NCBI GenBank assembly: GCA_950022655.1
Contig: OX465581.1
Span: 35,931,300 to 35,995,299, forward strand
Reading direction: 5' to 3'
DNA: 64,000 nucleotides
DNA from: Alentia gelatinosa
Taxonomy: Eukaryota > Annelida > Polychaeta > Phyllodocida > Polynoidae
The number at the start of each line of letters is the position of its first letter. Position 1 is the first letter of the stretch. The notes under the pieces are model-generated. The model saw nothing but the letters and a program-made list of their open reading frames with translations. It was not told the origin of the DNA and searched no databases. The position numbers and the translations under genes are program-made. Shown piece by piece: positions 33,735 through 45,628 of the stretch.

Positions 33735-34457
33735 CAAGAGATGTTAGTTTGCCAATTGATCGGATTCTGATATCTTCCGAGTTTTTGTAGGCATCACTGG
33801 CATCTCTATATATCTTACAACATCGTATTAAATCATTCCATCGCTTTGTGCCGCTTGGTGCTGTATGCCAGCTATGTCAGTGACGTCACTGGAGACTACA
33901 AGTAACTCTGGGACTCCAAGTGACCAGTCCATTGTTTTAACCAGTATTTTCTGGCCTCCAATTCGCTGTATCGCACAACTTGTCAAAGATGCACCGCATT
34001 GACTCCATGCTTTTTAAGTCGGTCCATTCTCGTTCCTCGTTAATGGAAACAGAGGTCAATCACCGTGCCCCAACGTATGACTAACCCTTAGATGTTATAC
34101 ACCTCGCCACCTTCCGTTGACCTCTTCCTGCTCTGACGGAAACTCGCGCTCGCTCTCCCCATTTGTGGGCAGCTATTCTGCATGAATGTTTAATTCTAGC
34201 ATAGGGCTGGTGGCACCTGATGTCAGGTCGCAACCTGCGGCCATGGCAGTTGATCATGAGAGGGAAAAACATACCCTGAGCCACTGACGTCTTGGCCGTG
34301 GGTGGAGTCAGTGATGTGGACACGATGAGGCGTGGCGCATCCCAGTGCTGTAGGCGAGGGTCGACGAGCCAAGTGGATACATGTCCCCACCCCTCACCCT
34401 CCTCCTGTAGCCGCTGCAAAGCGATGTGCGATTTAATTACCTCTGGAGTAATAGAGG
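33735..34457. other. Upstream region of first exon 3
   Basis: From about 34.1 kb the DNA becomes GC-rich without a TATA box and shows open frames on both strands (34081-34569 minus, 34292-34576 plus). I read this as a promoter or leader region, not coding sequence. Confidence 0.4.
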
Positions 34458-34576
34458 ATGGTGACAAGCTCGGTGGCCTCCTCCTCCTACTCCTACTTCT
34501 CCTCGGCGCGACGGCCGGGAGCAGCTCACAGCAGCCACCCACAGTCACGGGGCAAGGCGAGCAGCTCACGTGGTGA

Positions 34577-34647
<71 letters not shown>

Positions 34648-34673
34648 TCATGGCTGGGGGAGCGGATCACTGA
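34458..34673 (+). CDS. Upstream ORF encoding a poly-alanine tract (uORF)
   Basis: ATG at 34458 to TGA at 34671 gives 71 codons. About 39 residues rich in Ser, Arg and Tyr (MVTSSVASSSYSYFSS...) are followed by roughly 23 alanines encoded by the GGC/GCG repeat, then LMAGGADH. It would lie in the 5' leader of first exon 3, 150 nt before that ATG, in a different frame context and closed by its own stop. If the leader is transcribed from upstream of 34458, this uORF would be translated first and could reduce or modulate translation of the main ATG. Whether it is translated is unknown; it may simply be a by-product of the repeat. Confidence 0.3.
34577..34647 (+). repeat. (GGC)n trinucleotide repeat, about 23 units
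   Basis: Uninterrupted GGC/GCG triplets over about 70 bp, about 180 bp upstream of the ATG at 34824. The layout resembles CGG repeats in 5' leaders known to be unstable in animals. The sequence also has quadruplex potential. Confidence 0.95.
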
Positions 34674-34823
34674 CCTGCCTGTCCGCACTGCCAGGTTAGC
34701 GCCACTCGCGCCTGCTTGGAGTTGAACAACTTACCTGCTTAGGACATCCACCACTGGGCGTCGACTGGACAGACCGCTAACAGTGCCTGACCCTAGGGGT
34801 TATCATTCGTACACTCTCCAAGC

Positions 34824-34898
34824 ATGGAGCTGGCGGATGAGGAGTCGGACGTCCTCCTGGATCTGGTCTTTTTGGACGAGCTGGCTTCTCAGCATGAG
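34824..34898 (+). CDS. Alternative first coding exon 3 of an unidentified gene
   Basis: This short exon encodes 25 residues (MELADEESDVLLDLVFLDEL then ASQHE), strongly acidic with a regular hydrophobic pattern (LLDLVFLDEL) suggestive of an amphipathic helix. The ATG has A at -3 and G at +4 and follows an in-frame TAG at 34794-34796. It ends at GAG|GTAGGC (34899), a reasonable donor in phase 0, the same phase as the exons at 19870 and 29505. The next downstream acceptor I can support is 45541, open in this phase. The GC-rich, repeat-containing leader upstream suggests a separate promoter. Family not recognised. Confidence 0.55.
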
Positions 34899-37800
34899 GT
34901 AGGCACAGCAGGTATCCTTTGTCCGCCGGAAACATGGCAAAGTTGGAAGTGATCTTTTCCTGGCTGGTTCCGAGGTTGTCGTAGCTGAGAGAAGGCCTTA
35001 ATTAGGACGGGCCTGGAGAAAGGCAGCGGCCCTCTTAATTAGCCCGGCTCAGGATTCAGCTAGCAAGGCGGAGAAATGGGCGATGTGCAGCTAGAACCTA
35101 GATTTCCTACTATCAGTGAAATGGAAGGTAGTTCAACTAGGGTATCACCAACATGCTGCGGAGTAAAGGGCGGTCGGGCTATTAGGCTTTGTGCATGGGT
35201 AGGAAGGTCGAGCCTTTACTGCCAACTTCTACAGAGAACACTCAGATCGTAAAAACGCATTGAATGTCAAACTCTGTCTTGTTCCGTCTCTCATAAGAAG
35301 CATAGCTATCATTTCCGAGTTGATATTTTCCATAGAGAAAGAGGTTAATCCCCAAAAAAACGTTAGTTGTGTTAAACTGGTGTTCCTCAAGGCTTCTCTG
35401 CATCAGGCAATTTATAAAGACACAAATAACAGCAGTCCTAGAATCCGCATTGATAAAAATGGCACACATTTAGGGTCGTATTGTCGGCCTTATTTCAAAA
35501 TATGAAAGCCTATAATTAGTTAGCAGGGCAATGCTGAGAATAATCGTAGAGTTCGTGACCCTCTTTCGTCATAGTCATCACATCAGTTTATATCGTAATG
35601 AACAATAAACGTGCATTATTGAGTCTAATCTAATGCCGGCGTGACCTCAACGCCCATCTTGCTCGCGCTAGACACGGTTACATGAAGAGCACTCATGTTT
35701 GCCCAATTATGTTTTGTACTTAACCTTTTGCTTGGCGTTTAATGTTCAGGAAACAGTTAAATATAATGATATTACCTAAGCTGTTGTTAGGACACTCATT
35801 TGAAGTGAACCCTGTTCTGTGACATCAAAATGAACAATAGTGAACTTTCAAGACACCTTTCATCTGAGTGTACTGATTTCAAGTTTTATGTCAACGTCAT
35901 CTAAAGCAATGTTTCTCCACATTTAGTGTTCCTTTGACGATATGTTACTCACATACTGGACATATGTCATGAAAGACTGCGTCTTTTACATACAAACACG
36001 CTTGGCATTACTCTAATGGTAAGTGTTTTATAAGATTAAATCTATTTATAAAATCAAATGTCTATAAGGATTCATATTAATTTCAGCCAGTTCTGTCTTG
36101 ATAGGCGGCGATCCAGTCAGTCTAACAATAGAACAGTGTAGTATAATAAGATTTACCCTAAGCAGGGATGATTAAAAGCTAGTTGCAAGCTACACTACAT
36201 CCATTCAGTGTGGAAAAACACCTCCAATGTAACCAGAATAAAACATTCAGTATTGTGCGAACTGGAACAGATCTTCATTACCGTGCGGCTGCTGAAATTG
36301 CGAGGCCAACGTCGGCCTTCTAGTTTAGTACATTGCTCTGGAAATTGGCCCAAATTTATTCCGTTTTATAAGATGAGACAACAGGCAAGCGGCCCGTCTT
36401 GGGTGGCGTGTTTGTTACCTGTCACAGAGAACCAAACACTGTGTCTTTAAATAAACCACCACTAGAGACATTCAGGAGAGTAACTTCACGTGAACTCGGC
36501 ATTCGAGGCTAAGTGTTGAAAATGTATAGATCTTCGATTTCGGAAACTCTGACATCATCTGCAGTTAATAAATCAAAGGTAAATAAGTCTCATATAAACT
36601 ATATTCAATATGCACTTTTTTAAATAGAAATATATGTACATTCAATATGCATTAATCTGGGGGATATTTTTTTTTCTACCAGCATAAATAAAAAGTAATT
36701 GTGTTTTAGTTTTTTTTTTACTTTATTTTCTCCTGAGTATGGTAAATCCTTCCAGCATGCATATATGCTTGACATGAGGATTAAGAATGATACAGGGATG
36801 TGGGTCACAAATTTCGTATATGTTTTGTACTTCGATCATGTTTTCTAATGCATATTCATCCTGATGAACTCTGACAACTCTAACTAACTCTAATCTAGGT
36901 CCCATAACTTGCATTTATCTGGTTGAATGTGCAAATTCTCTGCCACAATTCATTAAAAAAAATCACAATCAATAAATGGGCTTTGTTTCAACCCTATGAT
37001 AGACTGGTTTTCAAAGCTGTACCCTTTTAACACCTTCATGTGCTACGCAAATACAGTCATCATTGTGGCTTTTTAAAAGCATCCATATAGAAAACTACTC
37101 AATATGTTAGGTGGCCCACTGTAAACTACCTCGGACAATAATGACCTTACATTGACATGGTAAGAATTCCACGGAATAAATTGAATGGTGCGGTCGATAA
37201 AGATCACTTCCCATGAACGTTTACCTGGTAATTTATTTCTCTATAAGATCCAGATACTCTCGGTTCTCACCAAACACCCAACCACCATCCTTCTCCTGCA
37301 TCGTCTTGCATATGTTTGACCGAATGTGTATGTGCAAGAGATCTGTTCATATGAGGCGTGTGAACGTGTGCACTCTCCAAGTAGATATCCCTGAGGTTTC
37401 AAATACCTAGACTTCAGAGACGTGACCTGGAGATTGAGATGTGCTGTCCCCACACCAGGTCACTGTTACACTACTCATGCGCACAGACGTGCTACCATCT
37501 GGCTGAGACCTTTAGGCGCATGGAGACGCATGACAACGTGGGGTCTTGGCTCAAAGTGAGGCAGTGGCCCATGATCTAGTTCAGATTGACACCATTGTGT
37601 ACAACCCGTCTATGGAGTGCTGGTTGGGTTTCATGATGATATAAGAAGGGGAGCCGGGCCTCAGAGCATAAGCTACCCTTCATGAAGTTGACAATGGTGT
37701 GAACCTAACTTGACATGATCCTACTTTGATAGAGTCCTACTGCCGCATAGGGCTACCGGGACATGATCCTACCATGTTACGATGGTATGGATGTATGTAT

Positions 37801-38231
37801 ATGATCCTATCTTGTCATGGTCCTTCTATGTATGACATGGTTCTACTGTGAAATGGTCCTACTTTCATATAGTCACATGCCTCTAGTGAAATGGTGTCTC
37901 TGTGACCAGGCTTTACAGACTCAGCCTTTTCAATTTATATGCAAACCTTCCCTCAACTCTATCAACAAATCAAGAGTTCACATTGACCATGGGGTTGTTG
38001 AACGTCAGTAGAGAGCTGTTCTGTTCAACTTAAACTTTCAGCTGAATGTGCACATCTGAACCTGTTCACTCATCGTGCTGAATATTTCCAGCCGTATGAT
38101 TAGTTAGATTAGAGAAAATTTAATTAGGCTGGTACCTTGCGTTATACTAGCTCTAATTCCAGTAGGGGGCTTTGTAGCTTTCAAACTTTTTCCCTACACC
38201 GACTGTAAACCCAAGTGACATAATGTTACCA
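34899..38231. other. Intron; no gene recognised
   Basis: AT-rich. The paired open frames at 35242-35505 on opposite strands and the shorter ones near 36.2-37.4 kb have no domain or splice context. Confidence 0.45.
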
Positions 38232-38690
38232 TGGTATGATGCTCTGGACTTCTGTTACTGGACTATCCATTACTGGACTATCTGTCACTGGACTATCCGT
38301 CACTGGACTGCCTGTCAGTGAATTGTCAGTCCGTGTACTGTCTATCACTGGACCGTCTCTCAGAGGACTGTCTGTCAATGAATAGTGGGTCAGTGGACTG
38401 CCTGTTACTGGACAATCTGTCATTGGACTACCTCTCAGTGAATCTTTGATCAGTAAAGTGTCAGTGGATTGGCTGTCACTGGACTGCCTCTCAGTAAATT
38501 GTTGGACAGTCTGTCAATGGACCGTCTCTCAGAGAACTGTCTGTCAGTGAACTGTCTGTTATTTGACTACCTGTCAGTGGATTGTCTATCAAAGGACTGT
38601 CTGTCAGAAGACATTCTATCACTAGACAGTCTATCAATGGGATGCCTGTCACTGGACATCAAATGGACTGTCTGTCACTAATTTACCATA
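38232..38690 (+). repeat. Minisatellite, 15-bp unit (ACTGGACTATCTGTC)
   Basis: About 28-30 degenerate copies of a 15-bp unit with consensus close to ACTGGACTRTCTGTC. Because 15 is a multiple of 3, frames stay open on both strands in places (38226-38423 minus, 38469-38681 plus); I do not consider them genes. Confidence 0.85.
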
Positions 38691-39904
38691 AATTAAATAT
38701 TCTGTCATACAATAGTAAGTAATGGAGGAGCTAGTTACATAGAGAATATTGCATTACTCAGAAGGGCACTTGGTGATATTTCCTTCTACACTGCGACTTC
38801 CTTTATCGAAGATCGTCGAAATCAAGTAGACACTCAACACACCCACTCTTGAGACTCTTCTTCCGCTTGCTTTTCCAAATGTTAGCAGGCTACAAAAAGG
38901 ATACAGTCGCTAGGTGTGCGTCTGACTTTAAAAAAAACATGTCAATATTCTCAATTATGGAGAAAAAGTCTATAAGAAATAAAGATGATCATGTTCGAAC
39001 ATGACAATTTGGCACATTTCGCAGAAAGGGTTCACCCAACGGTCGTTGACCGACAGTTACATTCTATATTCATATAGATGTAAAAAATCCGGGGAGAAGA
39101 TTCCCTAGAAAGATATGGCAGAGGAGGCTTCTCTGAGCCCAGGGGAATGTGCTGTTTATGGTCAGGTTACTTTCTGCACACACCTGTATCATTGTCCTAG
39201 TGCTCTATTATAGTTACATTTTACCTGTATTCGTATACATGTTATTATTCGGCAGATTAAGGAATGTGTAAGGCACAGCTTCCTAGTAGATCAACACTAG
39301 ATATGAATTCTAGATAAAGAGCTTAGAAAATCAATTCTGTTTGACTCTAATGTATCGACCAGTGCCGCGAAAAGATGCAAGACCTGAGAGGACTTTTTCA
39401 CTATTTTTTTCACAATTCCTGGTGATTTTGTGGTAGCATTATCATTCGAGATTGTGAAGTAAAGCCTATGCACATGCAATAGAATGATCAGCAAGGCTAA
39501 CTCTGATTCCGCTGTTCATATTATTTAATGTTTTGGACAACACTATTAATATTCATTGCGCTTACCTATCGTTGTGCAAGGTTTTAGTTTCCTTTCTTTC
39601 ATTCTTTGATATCCTCTCCTATGTCCATCTTAGTCAGTGACCTACTAACCTAATTGATGTATCATACCACAAGAGGGCAGGGAATAGCCTTAGGGATGAA
39701 TAAAGGCCATCACCAGAGGCTAATTAATTCCTTACTTTCACATGGTGTATCGATAATGAACTGCTGTTAATTGAAAATATACCTATATTTGGGCTAATTT
39801 TGTGTTATCCTTTTGGGACAAAAACATGTAGAGTTTCTCTGTTTATCATTATCTGACTTGTTTCGTTATACTTGTTATCACGTTCTCCTTCATTGGTAGA
39901 TTTA
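38691..39904. other. Intron; no feature seen
   Basis: No coding signal or clear repeat recognised. Confidence 0.4.
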
Positions 39905-40132
39905 CTGCTATATCAAAGGCTAGTCTTTCTCATACTATGTCTGTGTGGTGTGGCAAATAAATGAACTCTTCCCTCGGTAAATATGTAGAGATTTCTACCC
40001 GAATTCATCAAGTAGGTCCGATCACCACCCCTGTGGTGTAAAAGCAGCAAGAAAATGCTGACTCTTGAGAAATTCTGGAAAGGACCTGTAATGGTTGACT
40101 GGACGTTAAATCAACAGACAAACAAAACAAAA
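39905..40132 (+). mobile_element. SINE-like copy
   Basis: GCTATATCAAAGGCTAGTC and CTATGTCTGTGTGGTGTGG at the left match a copy near 51847. Then come TTCTACCCGAATTCATCA, GATCACCACCCCTGTGGTG, TTGAGAAATTCTGG, GGACCTGTAATGG and the tail TGGACGTTAAATCAACAGAC. Together with the tRNA-like head at 51596 this suggests a tRNA-derived SINE family. Confidence 0.65.
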
Positions 40133-41186
40133 CATCTCCAACTGTCTGGGGCATTTACAAAGGAGTGCATAAACTACTTAGCTTACTCTTATGAATTGTA
40201 TTGTAAATAGGCAACAGTGACAAGTAGAATTGAACAACGCAAAGATCGCTATAGAAGGACTTTTATCCAACTTGACTATTATAAAAATTGAATTTTAACG
40301 TAATTATCGCCACTATATCAACATATAAAACTAATTGAATGGAAGAACAATGTATCCGCATTTATTGCTCAATGTGCAATTTGTTCTTTATTGCTCAATG
40401 TGCAATTGAACAAATATACAGGCAGTTCTCATCAGATAATGACTTAAGTGAATGTGTCTATTAAAGAACTGCAAGATTCGTTTCCAATGGAAATAAGGAC
40501 ATAGGGAAATGTAATTAAGTATTCCACATTCTGAGCCAGCTCTATTTTCAGCAAGCTGGACATAGGTAGGGAAGGGGTCAGGGAAGGGGTGTTCACTTCG
40601 ATCTCACGGCTGCTCTCCTAGCAGAGTTCCCATACCGCACGTAAGCCCAATCGCCACGAGGAATATCCTAGGAGAAAGCTTCGAAGCTCCCATGCTGGGT
40701 TCCTGAGCTTCTTACTAAGGAAACTGCAAACTTCTAACCTTACTCTACGACTACTTTTGCACCGTATTTGAGCACGTGACCGCGTTCAACAAAACAAAAA
40801 GGTGTCCTAAGCGGTTTAACAGTATCCTCTCTCACAGGATGACCATGACCCTGGCATTTCTGAAATGTTCCCTTTTTGGAAGTTTCGGGTGACTGGAGAA
40901 CTAGATCCCTTAATCACTTATGATTTCCTGGAAATGTGAAATATCGCTGTGAATGATGAGTTCCATGGGGACCTCATCAACCTGACAGAACTGAGGGACT
41001 TGTGTTTAACAATGACGCGTGATGGACAGGCCTCAGCCTGCGAAACGAATCTGAGTAGAGTTTTATATGGGAACCCAAGTGTGGGGATTTAGAAGGCATA
41101 CAACAGCACAGTAGAATGTGGCATTGGAAGTATATAATTAAATGGAGTCAAAGCCACAAAAAAACAGACGAGTTGATTAAAAATTG
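40133..41186. other. Intron; no feature seen
   Basis: A short duplication of TTTATTGCTCAATGTGCAAT lies at about 40361 and 40388. No coding signal recognised. Confidence 0.4.
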
Positions 41187-41300
41187 GTAGTTTTATTGGG
41201 GGCTGTAGTACATCGAAATAAGGGGGCAAATATCGTTGATTGGTTGCAACGTTTCGTCCTAGTTTATAGGACTTCTTCAGGCAGTTCAATGCTATAATAA
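41187..41300 (-). mobile_element. Retroelement debris with hammerhead-like motif
   Basis: On the minus strand, CTGAAGA then AGTCCTATAAACTAGGAC then GAAACGTTGC (complement of 41280-41246) shows the hammerhead core order CUGANGA, stem II, GAAA. A 6-bp stem (GTCCTA/TAGGAC) closes a short loop. One extra A lies between the CUGANGA box and the stem, so it is not a perfect core. Closely similar phrases are common in repeats related to Penelope-like retroelements. The frame around it reads CLKKSYKLGRNVATNQ. I infer an old repeat fragment; the boundaries are approximate. Confidence 0.4.
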
Positions 41301-42760
41301 GGAAGTATATAATCGCATACACTTAGCCACACAATACATATTCACGGCTGTCCATATTGCGTGCTATGTTGGCCTGGCTAAGGACTCAGGCGTCTCCAGT
41401 CTGGGAATGGCAAATGTTTAGTGAGACTTAGGGAAGGAAGTACAAATGTATATATGCCTAAATGCTAGCGGTGTCTGGACTACTGCTCTGTCAGGCCGCT
41501 TGCCGTCACGTCACGTCATATACACCCTGAGACCACACCGGGCCGCCCGTCTGGGTGCATAGCGTGAGATCGGCTTGGCTACACGCGTTGAAATTCCATA
41601 GCTTCTTGAGCAATTCTTCTGCTTATACTAGGTTGAACCAAATAGTTTGGGCAAACATCAATAGAAATACTCTCCTTGGTTGATGTGATATCATTTCACA
41701 TCCATGAATATTTCCCTTGGCTGTCATGATGGTTGGGTTGTTGGAAACTATTTGTCCATGAGGTTTTTGCTTACCTAAACTCAGTTGTGGCCGATGGTTG
41801 TATGGTCACAATAGGTGGTATTTGTTACTTCGTTAACGGCCGTTATACCATTGGACTGTGTAGAATGAGGAAATTATGAAAGGGGTGAAATGAGTGATTT
41901 AATATGATAGGTAGAATGATGTGTCATTTCGAGACTAATCCAAATTTGAAACGGAGTATTTATTCCTTGTTTGCACGATGCTCCCACTCTAAATGACGAT
42001 TAGTTTTAAAAACACCTTTTTGTAGAAAAGAATAGTATAGAATATTTTTTTCTTATCTTTTACATCTAGAGCGTGGTCTGTTTCTTTGCATATATCTCAT
42101 TGTCTTTCGCATAATTGGTATTTTCCTCTTGTCCACAAAATTATTTTTTTGCGCTTTAATTTACTATTACCATTAGCCTTATGCATTTGTGCCACCTGAT
42201 TGTTGACCTTCATTACCATTTTCTCTTTGGTCTTTAGGTGGGATTTGCTATGCAAATCCACTTAAAATTGTTATCTAAAAAATTATTATTTTCCCTGCTC
42301 TCATCATTTGTTTTGTGCACCATAATCGGCAGAGAGGAAATTTTCCAGAATATTGGCATGACATGGTAAAGCAGGGGATATGCTATCTTCCCTATGTTGC
42401 AAATTAGTCAAGTCACTAAGGAAAACAATCAGTCGTTGAATTGATTAAGTTACGTTGAATCAATGAACCACTATGTAGCATAGGTTTTGCATAAAGGATA
42501 TATGTCTGTACCTACTTAGAGTCATTTAGAAGATAAGAGAAAATCATATGAAAAACATGAGTGTTTGCCATGGTAAAATAGGTAATCACACTAGTCGTTC
42601 ATACCTGGAAAGAAGGAAAGAATGAGATATAAACTGCACGCTCGAAATTGAAAGAAGCGATGTACTGCAGAAGTATTCAGGTGCAGAAAAACAAATGACT
42701 TGAAGAAAAAGATATATCCAGAGATGTTAATCATTTCAGCACTATGAGGTTATTAATATT
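41301..42760. other. Intron; no feature seen
   Basis: AT-rich DNA with T-runs. No coding signal recognised. Confidence 0.4.
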
Positions 42761-42907
42761 AGGAAACGTCCTTACTGTGGACGAATCGGTTCCTGTTCGA
42801 GGTCAGTCGTTGATTTCATACTGCCTGACGCCATAGGCGGAAGGCAGTATGAAAACGAAGACTGACCAAGAACGAGAACCATTTTGTTTACAGTGAGGAC
42901 GTTTGCT
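42761..42907. repeat. Foldback palindrome P5 (about 147 bp)
   Basis: AGGAAACGTCCTTACTGT ... ATCGGTTCCTGTTCG ... TTCATACTGCCT pairs with AGGCAGTATGAAA ... AAGAACGAGAACCA ... CAGTGAGGACGTTTGCT. The centre is GACGCCATAGGCGGA. The design and length match P1 and P2, but no A- or B-type TIR element lies beside it. Confidence 0.8.
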
Positions 42908-44508
42908 TATTATTATATACCTTTAATTTGTGAAAAATTTCATTGTAAACCTGAGAGCTGAGACTCTATGATATTCTTTAAATACTTTACAGCCATCTAA
43001 TCTGAATAGCAAAAGGAAGTTCATTTAAAATTTTCAAGGAAAATAAAAGAGCTGCTCTACAGAATCAGTATCAATATACCAAAAAGATGATAATTATTTT
43101 AGAGGGATATGGTAAACTTGAAAGCCACGTCATCATTAACACAAAATATGATAAAAATGCGTAGAAGCTCACCCTGTACTTTGTCATTATTTGAAAAATA
43201 TTCTTAGTAGTCAAGCTAGAATCTTAAATCTTGGAACCACTTTCCAAGTTTCCGTTGTCACAAGACTTAACATAGACAATAATGAATTCTTGAAAATAAC
43301 CGTTTTAATACTAACTTGTTTCCTAAACAGTTTTCTAGTCTTGATGCGTATGGCTATTTACCTGCCTCTCATTCTACTTACCTTTGCATGTGTAGTCTAC
43401 CGTGACATTTTTTTCATTTAGTAGTGTTTATTGACGTAAAGTATTAGCCTGTCAGCGATCTTCCATACAATGGTCAAAGGACATAACACAGTGACAGGAC
43501 AGTAACATGAACCACCACAGCCATTTATACAGACAATTATATTTACAATTCCCAATTTGATTATTAATTATCAACAACCTTGAAAAAGTCTGGTAAGGAC
43601 CTATTATTGACTGGACGATAAATCAAACCAAACCAAACATTATAGATAATCTTTTGATCATAATATAATTACTAGATTCAATTATGATTTCACGCTTGAA
43701 GTCAATCCCCACTTACATATATCATACAATACATTTGGTTTTCAACCTATTAAATAAGGACATAGTTGATCTTTTGATCAAAGTCATAATGAATTAATAA
43801 GTTCATTTTTTATTTCACGCTTGAAAATCTCACCTCTGGGGATTTTCTGAGTTTCAGATTTCAGCCTATCCCATACTTGTGTTCCTGTATGGAATGGCGA
43901 GTTAAAGTATTTATTACTATTTAGTTTTTATCAAGTTGATCTTAACTCTTTCGGAATCCCGAGTAATACTGTATTCATTAACTGTACAGTTATCATTATT
44001 TTCAGTCCACCATCTTATGATAGGAAAAATATGTGACGCTCGTCTGTGATTCAAAGGCCTAATGTTGCATCTGCATCATATGAGTAGTTAGAAAGAAATA
44101 TTGTTTCAAATAAGTGTATTTTGATATTCGCTGACGCACAGTCCCACATTGGACGACCAAGAACTGAAATTGATGGAAGATATGAAACAGACACTATGGA
44201 ATGAATGTCGAGAACTTCTGCTCATTTCAGTGTCTGGTGTCATGCTGCAATATGAGTATTTGAAATTATCCGCACTCATTAAGATCCAAATGTTAGAATT
44301 CTTTGTTTATAGTAGTTATTGGAATACTCTCAGTAGACAAGTGCAGCGAATTGTTATTTGCCCCACCTATTAGGGATCCCTGTCCTCCTTGGGTATTGGA
44401 AGCTTTCCTTCTAACAGAGAAGAGGAGGAATATAGGCAAATGCCACTTCCAGGTTTTAAGCCTGGCTTTATCATAGAGATGGATTCATCGCAAGTCATGG
44501 CTGTGTAG
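42908..44508. other. Intron; SINE tail and a short near-duplicate
   Basis: GTTGATCTTTTGATCA-like and TTTCACGCTTGAA phrases occur twice (about 43651-43702 and 43765-43826), a diverged local duplication. Otherwise only the SINE tail at 43575 is recognised. The open frame 44149-44373 has no recognised domain. Confidence 0.4.
43575..43638 (+). mobile_element. SINE-like 3' tail
   Basis: AACCTTGAAAAAGTCTGGTA, GGACCTATTATTG, CTGGACGATAAATCAAACC and CAAACC follow the same block order as the copies at 25115 and 39978. Confidence 0.6.
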
Positions 44509-44650
44509 TGTGAGGCGTTCTCAATCTATATTATATGTTAAATTCAGAAATATATACAACACCACTCTCTACTTAGTGTAAAGGTATTATATCTACCAGA
44601 TTTTAGATTGCAGTGCCACACATATATCAAGGTGCTAACAATACATAAAA
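44509..44650 (+). repeat. Dispersed direct repeat, copy 1
   Basis: GTGTGAGGCGTTCTCAAT ... ACAACACCACTCTCTACTTA ... TCTACCAGATTTTAGATTGC ... AGTGCCACACAT is repeated about 490 bp downstream. Copy 1 has about 20 bp extra after TCTCAAT. Confidence 0.75.
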
Positions 44651-44999
44651 TGTAATAAACGCCGGCAACGGGTCATAAAAACGGCGTCTACCATTGCATC
44701 ACACACGATCCCCCCAGTGTGCCTGGGGTTGTGCTTGCCTGCGATGCGACAAATCGTATTGCACACCATGAGATGTTCATGATGTGCTATGGATCTGTCG
44801 CACAGGTATGGTCTAGTTCATATATCAATTGCTTAAAAAGAACTCTCTCCTCTACTATGTTGTGTTGAGTCCATATAGTTAGCCAGGTGCCCCTGCCACC
44901 GGGATTTACTACAGACGCTTTGGTGCCAGGCATCAGGAGGTGTGAAAGCTGTGAAAACAGAAGGCTGTAGTTGGCTGTGTAAATTTTATAACATTTTGT

Positions 45000-45115
45000 T
45001 AAGTGTAAGGGGTTCTCAATATATATAACACCACTGTCGATTATGTGCAAAGGTATGATGTCTACCAGATTTTAGATTGCAGTGCCATACATAATCAAGG
45101 TTCTCATAATATTAC
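45000..45115 (+). repeat. Dispersed direct repeat, copy 2
   Basis: AAGTGTAAGGGGTTCTCAAT ... TAACACCACTGTCGATTATG ... TCTACCAGATTTTAGATTGC ... AGTGCCATACAT matches copy 1. The pair lies 430 bp upstream of the internal exon at 45541. Confidence 0.75.
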
Positions 45116-45540
45116 ACGCATTGCAACGATTTCATCTCATCAGTATGGCCACGGACTTGGATCCGTGGTAAGGCATACTCTGTCCTTCTCTTGGGATTGA
45201 GTGCAACGAATCCATCGCAGTTTGAGTAATAAAATAAGTTGGCGAGAAATTATAGGCCCATAAAACGTGTGCGGCGATCCCATCTCTCCAGTGTAGTCGG
45301 GGCTTTAAGGTTTTTACCTGAGTATTCCGTATACACATCCATCTCCATTCTTCCATGTATTGTTAAATTCTTCTGTTCTTTAATCGCCGAGGGTGTAGGA
45401 CTTCGCCTCGTCTCCATTATTGTTAAAATCATATTACCTTACTCAAAGTCTAATTGAACAAATTGCGCGTTAAGCTACCCGAACAAATGAAACCATACTG
45501 AAAGCCCGTAATCAATGATGGCATTCTCTGTCTTCTTCAG

Positions 45541-45628
45541 GAGATAAAGTACAAGAATTTGATGCCCCAGCGTGCTCGTATCCACAGTCGATCCATTTCC
45601 GCATCTTCTACGGACAGTTACAGCTCAA
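45541..45628 (+). CDS. Internal coding exon shared by the upstream first exons
   Basis: An 88-bp exon bounded by a pyrimidine-rich acceptor (CTCTGTCTTCTTCAG|GAG) and a strong donor (CAA|GTAAGTG). Read in phase 0 it is fully open: EIKYKNLMPQRARIH then SRSISASSTDSYSS, leaving one base (phase 1). It is basic and then Ser-rich. RxxS motifs (RIHS, RSIS) make it a plausible site for basophilic kinases or 14-3-3-type partners, which is inference. The +1 frame hits TAA at once; a third frame is open but would need a phase-1 upstream donor, which none of the three upstream first exons offers. This phase match supports joining exons 19870, 29505 and 34824 to it. I do not recognise the protein. Confidence 0.65.

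Noticed and set aside
34081..34569. 162-codon minus-strand frame
   Set aside because: It lies in the GC-rich leader opposite other open frames, is compositionally biased, and shows no domain.
45543..45628. Alternative reading of the internal exon (DKVQEFDAPACSYP...)
   Set aside because: Open, but it needs a phase-1 upstream donor. All three upstream first exons leave phase 0, which fits the other frame.
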